From JABMNT01 sp048262655 (GTDB taxonomy: Bacteria > Pseudomonadota > Alphaproteobacteria > Rhodospirillales > Casp-alpha2): a DNA stretch of 64,000 nt. The notes under the pieces are model-generated. The model did no database searches, was not told where the DNA came from, and was given only the letters and a program-made list of their open reading frames with translations. This document shows positions 9,100 through 16,888 of the stretch, piece by piece. Each line of letters opens with the position of its first letter. Position 1 is the stretch's first letter. A program made the position numbers and the translations under genes. The stretch is taken from positions 620,001-684,000 of the forward strand of contig JBLXEY010000002.1 in NCBI GenBank assembly GCA_048262655.1, in the 5' to 3' direction.

Positions 9100-10491
9100 A
9101 TGTCCGTCCCAACCTTTGATACTTTGGTTATTGGTGGTGGCCACGCGGGTTTAACAGCGGCAATCACAGCGGCCGAGATGGGTGCCCGTGTTTGTGTTTT
9201 AGAAGGCGCTCCAGAATTTTACCGTGGCGGAAATTCACGCCATACGCGAAATTTACGCCCCATGCATGAAGGGCCTGTCCTGTCACTTACCGGGACCTAT
9301 GGAGAAGATGAATATTGGGATGACCTTTTGCGGGTGACTGAAGGACAAACCGACGAACACCTGGCCCGCATGACGATACGCAAATCAGCGGAAAGCGCCC
9401 CTTGGCTCCATCAGCACGGGGTCCATTTTCAACCGCCCCTGGGCGGGACGCTCCACCTTGGGCGCACCAATGCGTTTTTTCTTGGCGGCGGCAAGGCCGT
9501 TATGAATGCACTCTATAGAGAGGCCGAACGACTTGGCATTGAAATTCATTATGATGCCGAAGTGATCGATTTAAAATTCGATGGCAACCGATTTGAAGAG
9601 GCGACCGTGCGCGGCGAACCCGACAACAAGAAGTATCGCGCGAAAACCCTTGTTGCAGCTGCTGGTGGTTTTGAATCGAACATCGAATGGCTTAAAGAAG
9701 CATGGGGCGACGTTGCAGACAATTTTTTGATCCGCGGCACGCCCTATAATATGGGGACAGTTCTAAAACTTTTGCACGCCAATGGCGCAAAACAGATTGG
9801 TGATCCGAAACAGTGTCATGCCGTGGCTATTGACGGGCGCGCCCCAAAATTCGATGGCGGCATTGTCACCCGCGTCGACTGCGTATCACTTGGCATCGTT
9901 GTTAATGAAAAGGCTGATCGATTTTATGACGAGGGCGAGGATTTTTGGCCAAAAAGATATGCCATTTGGGGGCGACTGGTCGCTGCGCAGCCCAATCAAA
10001 TCGGGCACGTCTTGATTGACAGCAAATCGGTCGGGGCGTTCATGCCCCCGGTATTCCCACCAATCGTCGCCGACACGATAGAAGATCTGGCCGGTAAAAT
10101 TGGCCTGGATGCAAGGCGACTATCAGACACGGTACAGACGTTCAACAAGAGTGTGATTGCTGGAAACTTTGATCACACAGAATTGGATGGCTGCCATACT
10201 GAAGGGCTGGAAATCAATAAAACCAATTGGGCGCGGACGCTGGATAAACCACCCTATTATGCCTACAGTCTTAAGCCGGGCATTACTTTTACCTATCTCG
10301 GTGTCGGTGTTAACGATAAAGCCCAGATGTTAATGACCGACGGAACTCTCTCAGATAACGTTTATGCGGCGGGCGAAATCATGGCAGGAAATGTGCTCGG
10401 CAAAGGTTATCTCGCCGGCATCGGAATGACGATCGGTAGCGTCTTCGGATTAGCTGCAGGCAGGGAGGCCGCACAGAATGCGCTCAAGTGA
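9100..10491 (+). CDS. tcuA: FAD-dependent tricarballylate dehydrogenase
   Basis: The 463-residue flavoprotein begins with the dinucleotide-binding motif VIGGGHAGLTAAITAAEMGA, followed by GGNSRHTRNLRPMH near residue 45. Together with the C-terminal VYAAGEIMAGNVLGKGYLAG these place it in the fumarate-reductase/TcuA family. TcuA oxidises tricarballylate to cis-aconitate, which enters the TCA cycle. The gene overlaps the next by 14 bp, and the partner is a recognisable TcuB, which strengthens the assignment over a generic FAD-binding dehydrogenase. Confidence 0.88.
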   Translation: MSVPTFDTLVIGGGHAGLTAAITAAEMGARVCVLEGAPEFYRGGNSRHTRNLRPMHEGPVLSLTGTYGEDEYWDDLLRVTEGQTDEHLARMTIRKSAESAPWLHQHGVHFQPPLGGTLHLGRTNAFFLGGGKAVMNALYREAERLGIEIHYDAEVIDLKFDGNRFEEATVRGEPDNKKYRAKTLVAAAGGFESNIEWLKEAWGDVADNFLIRGTPYNMGTVLKLLHANGAKQIGDPKQCHAVAIDGRAPKFDGGIVTRVDCVSLGIVVNEKADRFYDEGEDFWPKRYAIWGRLVAAQPNQIGHVLIDSKSVGAFMPPVFPPIVADTIEDLAGKIGLDARRLSDTVQTFNKSVIAGNFDHTELDGCHTEGLEINKTNWARTLDKPPYYAYSLKPGITFTYLGVGVNDKAQMLMTDGTLSDNVYAAGEIMAGNVLGKGYLAGIGMTIGSVFGLAAGREAAQNALK

Positions 10492-11563
10492 GCATTTAAT
10501 CGAAGCAGAACGGGTGATGACAATTTGCAATGCATGCCGCTATTGCGAAGGCCATTGCGCCGTCTTCCCGGCTATGGAAAAGCGATTATCGTTTGCAGAA
10601 ATGGACTTGGACTATTTGGCGAACCTTTGCCACAATTGTGGTAGCTGTTTTCATCACTGCCAATACGCAGAGCCGCACGAGTTCAAAATAAACGTACCGC
10701 GAACGTTTTCTGAACTCCGCCACGAAACTTATGCGCAATACACCTTCCCTTCTTTCATGGGCAAGACATTTCAACACAACACAATCTGGGCCGCGGTCTC
10801 CGTTATCATCGGGTTTATCGTCTTATTTGCTCTGACATCAAATTGGAATGGCAGTATCACGGATAATTTCTACGACATCATTTCCCATAATACTTTGGTT
10901 GTAACATTCGGCGGTGTTGGTCTTTATGTCGTTTTGGCACTGACCATTGGTATTGTGCGCTATTGGCGATCTATCGGTCTGGCGTCTCCCCTCTCTTTGA
11001 ATTGGTCACATATCGGCACCGGCATTAAACACGCTTTGAGCCTCAAATATATGGGTGGTGGCATGAATGAAGGTTGCACCTACCCAACAGAAACCCCTTC
11101 CAACACACGACGGGTGTTTCACCATTTGACTTTCTACGGTTTTATGCTGTGTTTCGCAGCAACGTCAGTTGGCACCGGTTATCACTATCTCCTGGATTGG
11201 GTTGCCCCATATGGGTTCCTGACGCTTCCAAAATTTTTAGGGATAACAGGGGGAATTGGCCTGATTATTGGCCCCTTGGGCTTGTTTTGGCTGGGACAGA
11301 AAGCGGACGCAGCGCCCAAACCCTTAACCGATAACGGTATGGACCGAGTATTTCTCGTTCTCCTTTTACTAACCAGCGTAACCGGCATGGTTTTAATGCT
11401 AACCAAAGGAACTCTTTATCTGGCACCCGCTTTAATCGTCCATTTAGGCGTCGTTTTTGCGCTATTCTTGACGTTGCCCTACGGAAAATTTGTACACGGT
11501 TTTTATAGGCTCATCGCGTTGATAAAATATGCTTCTGAAACCAAACCCGACGAGATCCACTAA
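10478..11563 (+). CDS. tcuB: Tricarballylate utilisation iron-sulfur membrane protein
   Basis: The 361-residue protein has two cysteine clusters near the N-terminus, CNACRYCEGHC near residue 18 and CHNCGSCFHHC near residue 51, suited to two Fe-S centres. Several membrane helices follow, including IWAAVSVIIGFIVLFAL, with conserved histidines compatible with heme. In the family TcuB re-oxidises the FADH2 of TcuA and passes electrons to the quinone pool. The 14-bp overlap with tcuA suggests coupled translation and a complex. The gene converges with the thioesterase gene 16 bp downstream; no obvious terminator was seen between them. Confidence 0.88.
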   Translation: MRSSEHLIEAERVMTICNACRYCEGHCAVFPAMEKRLSFAEMDLDYLANLCHNCGSCFHHCQYAEPHEFKINVPRTFSELRHETYAQYTFPSFMGKTFQHNTIWAAVSVIIGFIVLFALTSNWNGSITDNFYDIISHNTLVVTFGGVGLYVVLALTIGIVRYWRSIGLASPLSLNWSHIGTGIKHALSLKYMGGGMNEGCTYPTETPSNTRRVFHHLTFYGFMLCFAATSVGTGYHYLLDWVAPYGFLTLPKFLGITGGIGLIIGPLGLFWLGQKADAAPKPLTDNGMDRVFLVLLLLTSVTGMVLMLTKGTLYLAPALIVHLGVVFALFLTLPYGKFVHGFYRLIALIKYASETKPDEIH

Positions 11564-11579
11564 CGGACAAAACCAAGCA

Positions 11580-12017
11580 TCAGGACGGCTTGACCCGAAG
11601 CTGTTCCAGTTTCGAGATAACTTCCGCCGTCAGAGGAGATGATTTGCGGGTTTCTACATCCATTAGGACGATCACACTTTCACATGTCGCAACGCATTGG
11701 TTCTCGAAAAACAACCCTTGCGTCAAACCAAAAGAACTCCGACCGATACGTTCAACACCCGTTCCTGTCACAACGTTCCCCGGCCAATTGATTTCACCCA
11801 AAAAATTGATCGTCAATTTGGCTATGACAAAAGCTGCGTCCTCTGCCACCAAGGGGTTTTCCGGATCATACAAGAAAGCACAGCGGCCACTTTCACAAAG
11901 TGTCGCGAAAACCGCATTGTTAACGTGACCCTGTCGGTCTGTATCATTGTATCGCAGTTTTTCTGTTGTCAGAACTGGATAGCTCTCAGGCCCCAATGGC
12001 ATTTGTTTATCGGTCAT
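11580..12017 (-). CDS. Hotdog-fold acyl-CoA thioesterase (4HBT family)
   Basis: The frame extends upstream to 12089, but the conserved fold starts only at LRYNDTDRQGHVNNAVFATL. MTDKQMPLGPES from ATG at 12017 is therefore preferred (145 aa, the usual size). The DTDRQGHVNN motif carries the catalytic Asp/His of the 4-hydroxybenzoyl-CoA thioesterase/YbgC group. It hydrolyses acyl-CoA thioesters in the cytoplasm; the chain specificity is not visible. It is divergent from the small gene at 12139, and an FNR-like box lies between them. Confidence 0.82.
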   Translation of the reverse strand: MTDKQMPLGPESYPVLTTEKLRYNDTDRQGHVNNAVFATLCESGRCAFLYDPENPLVAEDAAFVIAKLTINFLGEINWPGNVVTGTGVERIGRSSFGLTQGLFFENQCVATCESVIVLMDVETRKSSPLTAEVISKLEQLRVKPS

Positions 12018-12062
12018 AAGAAAATACTCACTTAACAGGTATCCAAAAATTCTATGTAAGAC

Positions 12063-12076
12063 TTGATCCAGATTAA
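12063..12076. promoter_or_regulatory. FNR/FixK-like box
   Basis: TTGAT-CCAG-ATTAA matches the FNR/FixK/DNR consensus TTGAT-N4-ATCAA at 9 of 10 informative positions. It lies 46 bp upstream of the thioesterase start and 63 bp upstream of the divergent small gene, so either could be under oxygen or redox control. A single degenerate box is weak evidence. Confidence 0.4.
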
Positions 12077-12138
12077 GGCCCACACTCACTAAGCCGTATA
12101 ATCTATCTCAAGCACATAAATGGAAAGGTGATATTGCA

Positions 12139-12342
12139 ATGACCGAACTCGATTACAATGCGGAACTCAACCGCTTAATGACGGAAGCGCAAGGTGATTT
12201 GGGGGATGCCCATGAAATTCATATGCGTTTGAAACAAACGATGGCCACCATGAGAGCAGAAGGTCTCCCCATACCAGAAGATTTCTTGAAACTGGATGCG
12301 GAACTGAACGCTACATTTGAAGCGGAAGCCAATACCGATTAA
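12139..12342 (+). CDS. Small conserved-looking acidic protein of unknown function
   Basis: The 67-residue protein MTELDYNAELNRLMTEAQ... is acidic, lacks Cys and membrane segments, and is predicted mostly helical. The repeated hydrophobic pattern in residues 7-40 suggests a short coiled coil. An SD-like AAAGGTGA precedes the ATG at good spacing, which supports it as real. Its stop is 9 bp before the nuclease-fold gene. I do not recognise the family; a small chaperone-like or partner protein is possible but not supported by a motif. Confidence 0.65.
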   Translation: MTELDYNAELNRLMTEAQGDLGDAHEIHMRLKQTMATMRAEGLPIPEDFLKLDAELNATFEAEANTD

Positions 12343-12359
12343 CCTCACTTTATGAGGTT
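12341..12359 (+). promoter_or_regulatory. Stem-loop enclosing the start codon of the nuclease-fold gene
   Basis: AACCTCA at 12341-12347 pairs perfectly with TGAGGTT at 12353-12359 around a 5-nt loop CTTTA. The ATG at 12352 begins at the last loop base and continues into the right arm. No SD is visible in front of this ATG. In mRNA the hairpin would hide the start unless ribosomes finishing the upstream gene, whose stop at 12340-12342 overlaps the left arm, open it. Confidence 0.5.
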
Positions 12360-12840
12360 CCTGTGCACCCTGTCTCTGCTTATCATAGCTTCGACGGCAA
12401 TGGCTGAAGATGTTGTAGGAAGCGCGACTGTGATTGATGGAGATACACTTCTGATCGATCAAACCCCCATTGAGCTTTGGGGTGTCGATGCGCCTGAGTT
12501 GAAACAAACTTGTCGGTTGAAGGGAATCGACTGGCCATGCGGACTGAAAGCCATGGAGCATCTTGCGATGTTCGTCGCCGGTAAAATCGCTGTATGCGTC
12601 GAAAAAACGCCAGGCCAGCATAGCCACCCACTCTTTAAATGCTCAATAGGGTCACTTGATATGGGTGCCGAAATGGTAGAGGTCGGCCTGGCGCTTCCCT
12701 ACGTCCCGATCAGCGACACGTATTATATTCGGTCCTACAAAGAGGCGCGTGGTCTGGGCCAGGGAATACACGCTGGTCAACACGAAAAACCCTGGTTGTG
12801 GCGCTTGACCAACACAGAAGCCAATTCCAAACACAAGTAA
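12352..12840 (+). CDS. Secreted staphylococcal-nuclease-fold protein with degenerate active site
   Basis: The 162-residue protein starts with a Sec signal peptide (MRFLCTLSLLIIASTAMA). The SNase fold is visible as SATVIDGDTLLI and IELWGVDAPELKQTC, and the small alphaproteobacterial group is recognised by WPCGLKAMEHL. The catalytic Arg five residues before the ligand Asp (R35 in SNase) is Glu here. The usual YGR segment that carries the second Arg (R87) reads HSHPLFKC. Nuclease activity is therefore doubtful; a binding or structural role is possible. Translation is probably coupled to the small gene upstream (9-bp gap). Confidence 0.78.
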   Translation: MRFLCTLSLLIIASTAMAEDVVGSATVIDGDTLLIDQTPIELWGVDAPELKQTCRLKGIDWPCGLKAMEHLAMFVAGKIAVCVEKTPGQHSHPLFKCSIGSLDMGAEMVEVGLALPYVPISDTYYIRSYKEARGLGQGIHAGQHEKPWLWRLTNTEANSKHK

Positions 12841-13042
12841 AATTAGTAGCGACTTGGTTCTTCACCGGCCTTAACACCGAACACGAAAATGCAGGTTGAT
12901 TAATTTATCTGTTACTATGATAAATACGATCAGATTCTCATCGCTTTTATGATAACCCCAACCAGACGGGTAAGGTTTCATAGATAATAAAAACTGAAAC
13001 AATAGGCAGGTGCTTAAGACGCCGCCTGAATAGGAGTTCGCT

Positions 13043-15043
13043 ATGAATACTGACACACCAGCAAGCCCTTCCTCACACAAGACTTTTTTGGGAAACCTGA
13101 GTATATCGGTCAGAATTGGTTTTTTGATCGTCCTCGGCCTTATTGCACTGGCAACGACAGAGGTCATCGCGATTTACGGCGAAAAACGTCTGTTAACAGG
13201 TATTGAACGCGAAGAGAAATATACTGGAATTGAAATTCTTATTCTCAAAACAGAGGCTGCAGGCTTACTCCTTCGGCGCCGAGAAAAAGACTTCTTGCTC
13301 CGCAAGGATATTAAATACAAAGAAGCCTACGACAACGATTACAAAATTGTTCGCAACTTGGTCGAAGCGTTAAAGGCCATCCCCGAGCTATCATCCAAAG
13401 CAAACGACATAGCAGCTATCGACACTATTCTGACAAATCATAACGAGCAGTTTCAAAAGGTTGGACAAGCCATTATTGCCCTTGGCCTGAATGAAAAAGA
13501 AGGCATCCAGGGAAAGCTTCGCGCGGCTGTTCATGGGGTTGAGACAAAGCTAAATGAAGCTAATCTTGATAATCTGAATGTTAAGATGCTGATGATGCGT
13601 CGCCATGAAAAAGATTTCATCATGCGCGGCGCAGACAAATACCTTGGCCGAATAGAGAAACGACGCTCAGAATTCGATCCCATGTTGGCCGCTGCACCAA
13701 TTTCTCAAGACGATAAAACCCAAATCACCCTACTCATGGATACCTATCAGGCCGAAATGAAAGCCTTTGGTGCATTGTCGCTTGAATTAATTCCAGAGAT
13801 TAAGAAGCTAAGCACCTTTTATGCGGGCATCGAAGACCATCTCAGTAGCGTGCGACAATTTGCTGAGAAAGGGTCTGCCGACGCTAAAACTTATGTCCAT
13901 GACTCTGAAGAACAAATTGCAATTCTCATGTTGGCGACAGCGATCATCGCAGGGTTGACACTGCTTAGTCTCGGTATCGTCGTTATGCGATCCATTACCC
14001 GCCCGATGAGTCTGATCTCGTCAACGACACGACAGCTCGCGGAGGGTAATAATAAGATTGATATTCCCGCAACCGAGAACACGGATGAGGTCGGCGAAAT
14101 CGCACGCGCATTGCTTGTCTTTAAAGACAATCAGGCGGAAATCGAACGAACGCGCGAAGAGCTCGCCATCTCAGAGAAAGTCAGTCAGGAAAAGAGCACT
14201 GCAGCACGTTTGGAAATGGCTGATAACTTTGAGGCGCGGGTCGGCACCATTGTTCAAACCGTGTCCTCTGCAGCGGCTCAATTACATTCTTCATCTCAGA
14301 CTATGGCGGCGACGGCGGACAATACATCCACGCAAAGCAATACTGTTGCCTCTGCGGCCGAGGAAGCGTCCTTCAACGTACAAACCGTGGCGTCAGCCGC
14401 TGAGGAACTCTCGGCATCAATTTCGGAGATTGAGCGACAGGTATCTGAATCATCCAGAATAGCGTCAGAAGCAGTCAAGGATGCGCAGTCGACGGATGAA
14501 AAAATTCAAGGCCTGGCGGAAGCGGCAAACAAGATTGGTGAAGTGGTTGCCCTGATCACTGACATTGCCGACCAGACTAACCTTCTGGCGCTAAATGCAA
14601 CGATTGAGGCAGCCCGTGCAGGCGAGGCAGGGAAAGGGTTTGCCGTTGTCGCGTCAGAGGTTAAAAATCTGGCCAATCAAACAGCAAAAGCAACAGAGGA
14701 AATCAGCGCACAAATTGGCGGCATCCAAACAGCAACACAAGACTCTGTGGTTGCTATTCAGCATATTGGCGAAACGATTTCCAAGATTGATGAAATCGCA
14801 AATGGCATTTCGACGGCTGTCGGCGAGCAAGGCGACGCAACAAATGAAATTGCGAAAAGCATCGAGCAAGCTGCCGCTGGCACGGGCGAAGTGTCATCAA
14901 ATATCACCTCGGTTACGCAAGGCGCCAGCGAAACCGGAGCCGCAGCCAATCAAATTAATGCCGCAGCTGCTGAACTCACGACACAATCGCAATCCTTATC
15001 AAATGAGGTGTCTTCCTTCCTCAGTAACATTCGGAACGGTTGA
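13043..15043 (+). CDS. Methyl-accepting chemotaxis protein with HBM sensor domain
   Basis: The 666-residue chemoreceptor starts at an ATG preceded by AGGAG. TM1 is near residues 25-45. The periplasmic part (about 50-290) has twin motifs LLRRREKDFLLRKD and MMRRHEKDFIMRG, which are typical of the helical bimodular (HBM) domain, a four-helix double bundle that in McpS-like receptors binds organic acids. TM2 is near 295-315, HAMP near 320-370, and the signalling hairpin near 515-550 has DQTNLLALNATIEAARAGE. No C-terminal CheR pentapeptide was seen. It stands alone; the closest metabolic genes use tricarballylate, so a carboxylate ligand is an attractive guess. Confidence 0.93.
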   Translation: MNTDTPASPSSHKTFLGNLSISVRIGFLIVLGLIALATTEVIAIYGEKRLLTGIEREEKYTGIEILILKTEAAGLLLRRREKDFLLRKDIKYKEAYDNDYKIVRNLVEALKAIPELSSKANDIAAIDTILTNHNEQFQKVGQAIIALGLNEKEGIQGKLRAAVHGVETKLNEANLDNLNVKMLMMRRHEKDFIMRGADKYLGRIEKRRSEFDPMLAAAPISQDDKTQITLLMDTYQAEMKAFGALSLELIPEIKKLSTFYAGIEDHLSSVRQFAEKGSADAKTYVHDSEEQIAILMLATAIIAGLTLLSLGIVVMRSITRPMSLISSTTRQLAEGNNKIDIPATENTDEVGEIARALLVFKDNQAEIERTREELAISEKVSQEKSTAARLEMADNFEARVGTIVQTVSSAAAQLHSSSQTMAATADNTSTQSNTVASAAEEASFNVQTVASAAEELSASISEIERQVSESSRIASEAVKDAQSTDEKIQGLAEAANKIGEVVALITDIADQTNLLALNATIEAARAGEAGKGFAVVASEVKNLANQTAKATEEISAQIGGIQTATQDSVVAIQHIGETISKIDEIANGISTAVGEQGDATNEIAKSIEQAAAGTGEVSSNITSVTQGASETGAAANQINAAAAELTTQSQSLSNEVSSFLSNIRNG

Positions 15044-15078
15044 CGTTTTTTAAAGTAAATCGATATACGACTAAAAAA

Positions 15079-15121
15079 AGGGCCTAACGCGCTATGATAG
15101 CCTGTTAGGTCCTTTGCTTTT
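15079..15121 (+). terminator. Rho-independent terminator after the chemoreceptor gene
   Basis: AGGGCCTAAC at 15079-15088 pairs with GTTAGGTCCT at 15104-15113 as a 10-bp stem with one G-U pair and a 15-nt loop. TTGCTTTT follows. On the other strand the stem is followed by an A-run complement (T7 from CTAAAAAAAG), so it may also serve the convergent operon ending at 15168. Confidence 0.8.
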
Positions 15122-15167
15122 CAGTCTAGTGTCAGCGCCTGCCACATGGTGCTTAGAGAACGATCCA

Positions 15168-16793
15168 TCACGAACTTAGACGATCTTCCTTGATCATGTC
15201 CGCAGCTTTCTCCGCAATCATAATAACGGGCGAATTCGTATTCCCGGATGTAATTGTTGGCATGACTGACGCGTCAACAACGCGGAGCCCCTGCAGCCCA
15301 TGAACCCGCAAACGATCATCGACAACAGCCATGCTATCCGCACCCATTTTGCAGGTGCCAACAGGATGAAAAATGGTCGTTGCAATGTTGCCAGCTTCGC
15401 GGGCCAGGTCCTCATCAGAAGAAACATCCGCGCCCGGCAGCATTTCTTCCGGTTCCAGTCCCGCGACAGCATCTGCTGACATTATTTTGCGTGTCAAACG
15501 AATGGACTTGGCGGCCACGTCCTGATCCGAATGGGCAGAAAGGTAATTCGGTGATATCGCGGGCTGCGCCTCCATATCAGTCGACTTAATATGAACGGTA
15601 CCACGGCTATCTGGCCGTAAATTGCAAACAGAGGCCGTAATCGCAGGAAAAGGATGCAGCGGCTCACCGAGCTTGTCCGTGCTTAAGGGTTGAATGTGAT
15701 ACTCCAGATCCGGCGTTTCGATACGCGGGTCACTCTTTGCAAACAGGCCAAGTTGGCTGGGGGCCATTGAAAGCGGCCCGGATCTAAACAGCGCATATTC
15801 TAATCCCATTGATATTTTTCCAAGAAGACTGTTTGCTTTCTGGTTTAGGGTAACTGCGTTTTTGATTTTAAAGACGGTGCGTATTTGCAAATGATCCTGC
15901 AAATTTTCACCGACACCGCCGAGCTCATGAACGATCGGGATATCAAAATGCGACAGAATATCGCCACGCCCTATACCGGAGTGCTCCAATATTTTAGGTG
16001 AATTGATCGCCCCGGCGGATAGGATGACTTCTTGATTGGCTGTCGCTGTAGAAGGAGATCCGTTATGAGTAAAACAAACGCCGCGCGCCCTTCTTTCCTC
16101 CAATTGAATTTTGGAGATATGGGCGTGGGTTAAAACTTTTAAATTGGGTCGGTTCATTGCGGGCTTTAGAAAGGCCTTAGCGGTGCTCATGCGGAGCCCG
16201 CCTTTTTGATTGACCTCAAAATATCCCGCGCCCTCGTTGTTTCCTGAATTGAAATCACGTACCGGTGGTATACCCACCTCGGCGGCGGCTTCCTGAAACT
16301 TGTCCAAGACGTCCCAGGACAGGCGTTGTTTCTCTACCGTCCATTCGCCCCCCGCACCATGCATGTCCGATTTGCCCAAGTGGTGGTTCTCGGACTTTAG
16401 GTAATACGGCAGAACATCATCCCAGCCCCAACCAGTATTCCCCAGTTGGCGCCATTGGTCATAATCAGCCGCCTGCCCGCGCATATAGATCATTCCATTT
16501 ATAGAAGAACAGCCGCCTAGCACTTTGCCGCGGGGATAACTCAGTGCACGTCCGTTTAAACCGGCCTCGGCTTCCGTAGTCATCATCCAGTCAGTGCGCG
16601 GATTACCCATACAAAACAGATATCCGATGGGAATATGTATCCAGTGATAATTATCTTTACCCCCAGCTTCGAGCAAAAGGACTTTGATATCGGGGTTTTC
16701 GCTCAAGCGGTTAGCCAGCACACAACCCGCAGAACCCGCCCCTATGATAATATAGTCAAATGCACCTTGATCGCTTGCGCTGCCCATGGCCAT
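15168..16793 (-). CDS. GMC-family FAD oxidoreductase (choline/alcohol dehydrogenase-like)
   Basis: The 541-residue protein has the FAD motif YIIIGAGSAGCVLANRLSE near residue 14, the GMC signature PRGKVLGGCSSINGMIYMRG near residue 89, and the C-terminal HPVGTCKMG with the catalytic His plus RVVDASVMPTITSGNTN. These place it in the BetA-like GMC dehydrogenases, which oxidise primary or secondary alcohols with electrons going to quinone or oxygen. The usual betB/betI partners are absent. It is the last gene of the sugar operon, about 95 bp after the Gfo/Idh/MocA gene, so oxidation of a sugar, polyol or derived alcohol is more likely than choline. Confidence 0.88.
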   Translation of the reverse strand: MAMGSASDQGAFDYIIIGAGSAGCVLANRLSENPDIKVLLLEAGGKDNYHWIHIPIGYLFCMGNPRTDWMMTTEAEAGLNGRALSYPRGKVLGGCSSINGMIYMRGQAADYDQWRQLGNTGWGWDDVLPYYLKSENHHLGKSDMHGAGGEWTVEKQRLSWDVLDKFQEAAAEVGIPPVRDFNSGNNEGAGYFEVNQKGGLRMSTAKAFLKPAMNRPNLKVLTHAHISKIQLEERRARGVCFTHNGSPSTATANQEVILSAGAINSPKILEHSGIGRGDILSHFDIPIVHELGGVGENLQDHLQIRTVFKIKNAVTLNQKANSLLGKISMGLEYALFRSGPLSMAPSQLGLFAKSDPRIETPDLEYHIQPLSTDKLGEPLHPFPAITASVCNLRPDSRGTVHIKSTDMEAQPAISPNYLSAHSDQDVAAKSIRLTRKIMSADAVAGLEPEEMLPGADVSSDEDLAREAGNIATTIFHPVGTCKMGADSMAVVDDRLRVHGLQGLRVVDASVMPTITSGNTNSPVIMIAEKAADMIKEDRLSS

Positions 16794-16888
16794 TCACGCC
16801 CCTCCCTCTCCAATGTCCTCTAATTCTTCTAAAGGATTATCAATAAAAGAGAAGCCCCTTTTATAGGCATTCAATACGGTGCCTTTTT

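Noticed and set aside
15168..16793. Choline dehydrogenase BetA
   Set aside because: The family motifs fit, but betB, betI and choline carriers are absent and the operon is for sugar catabolism; only the GMC family is given.
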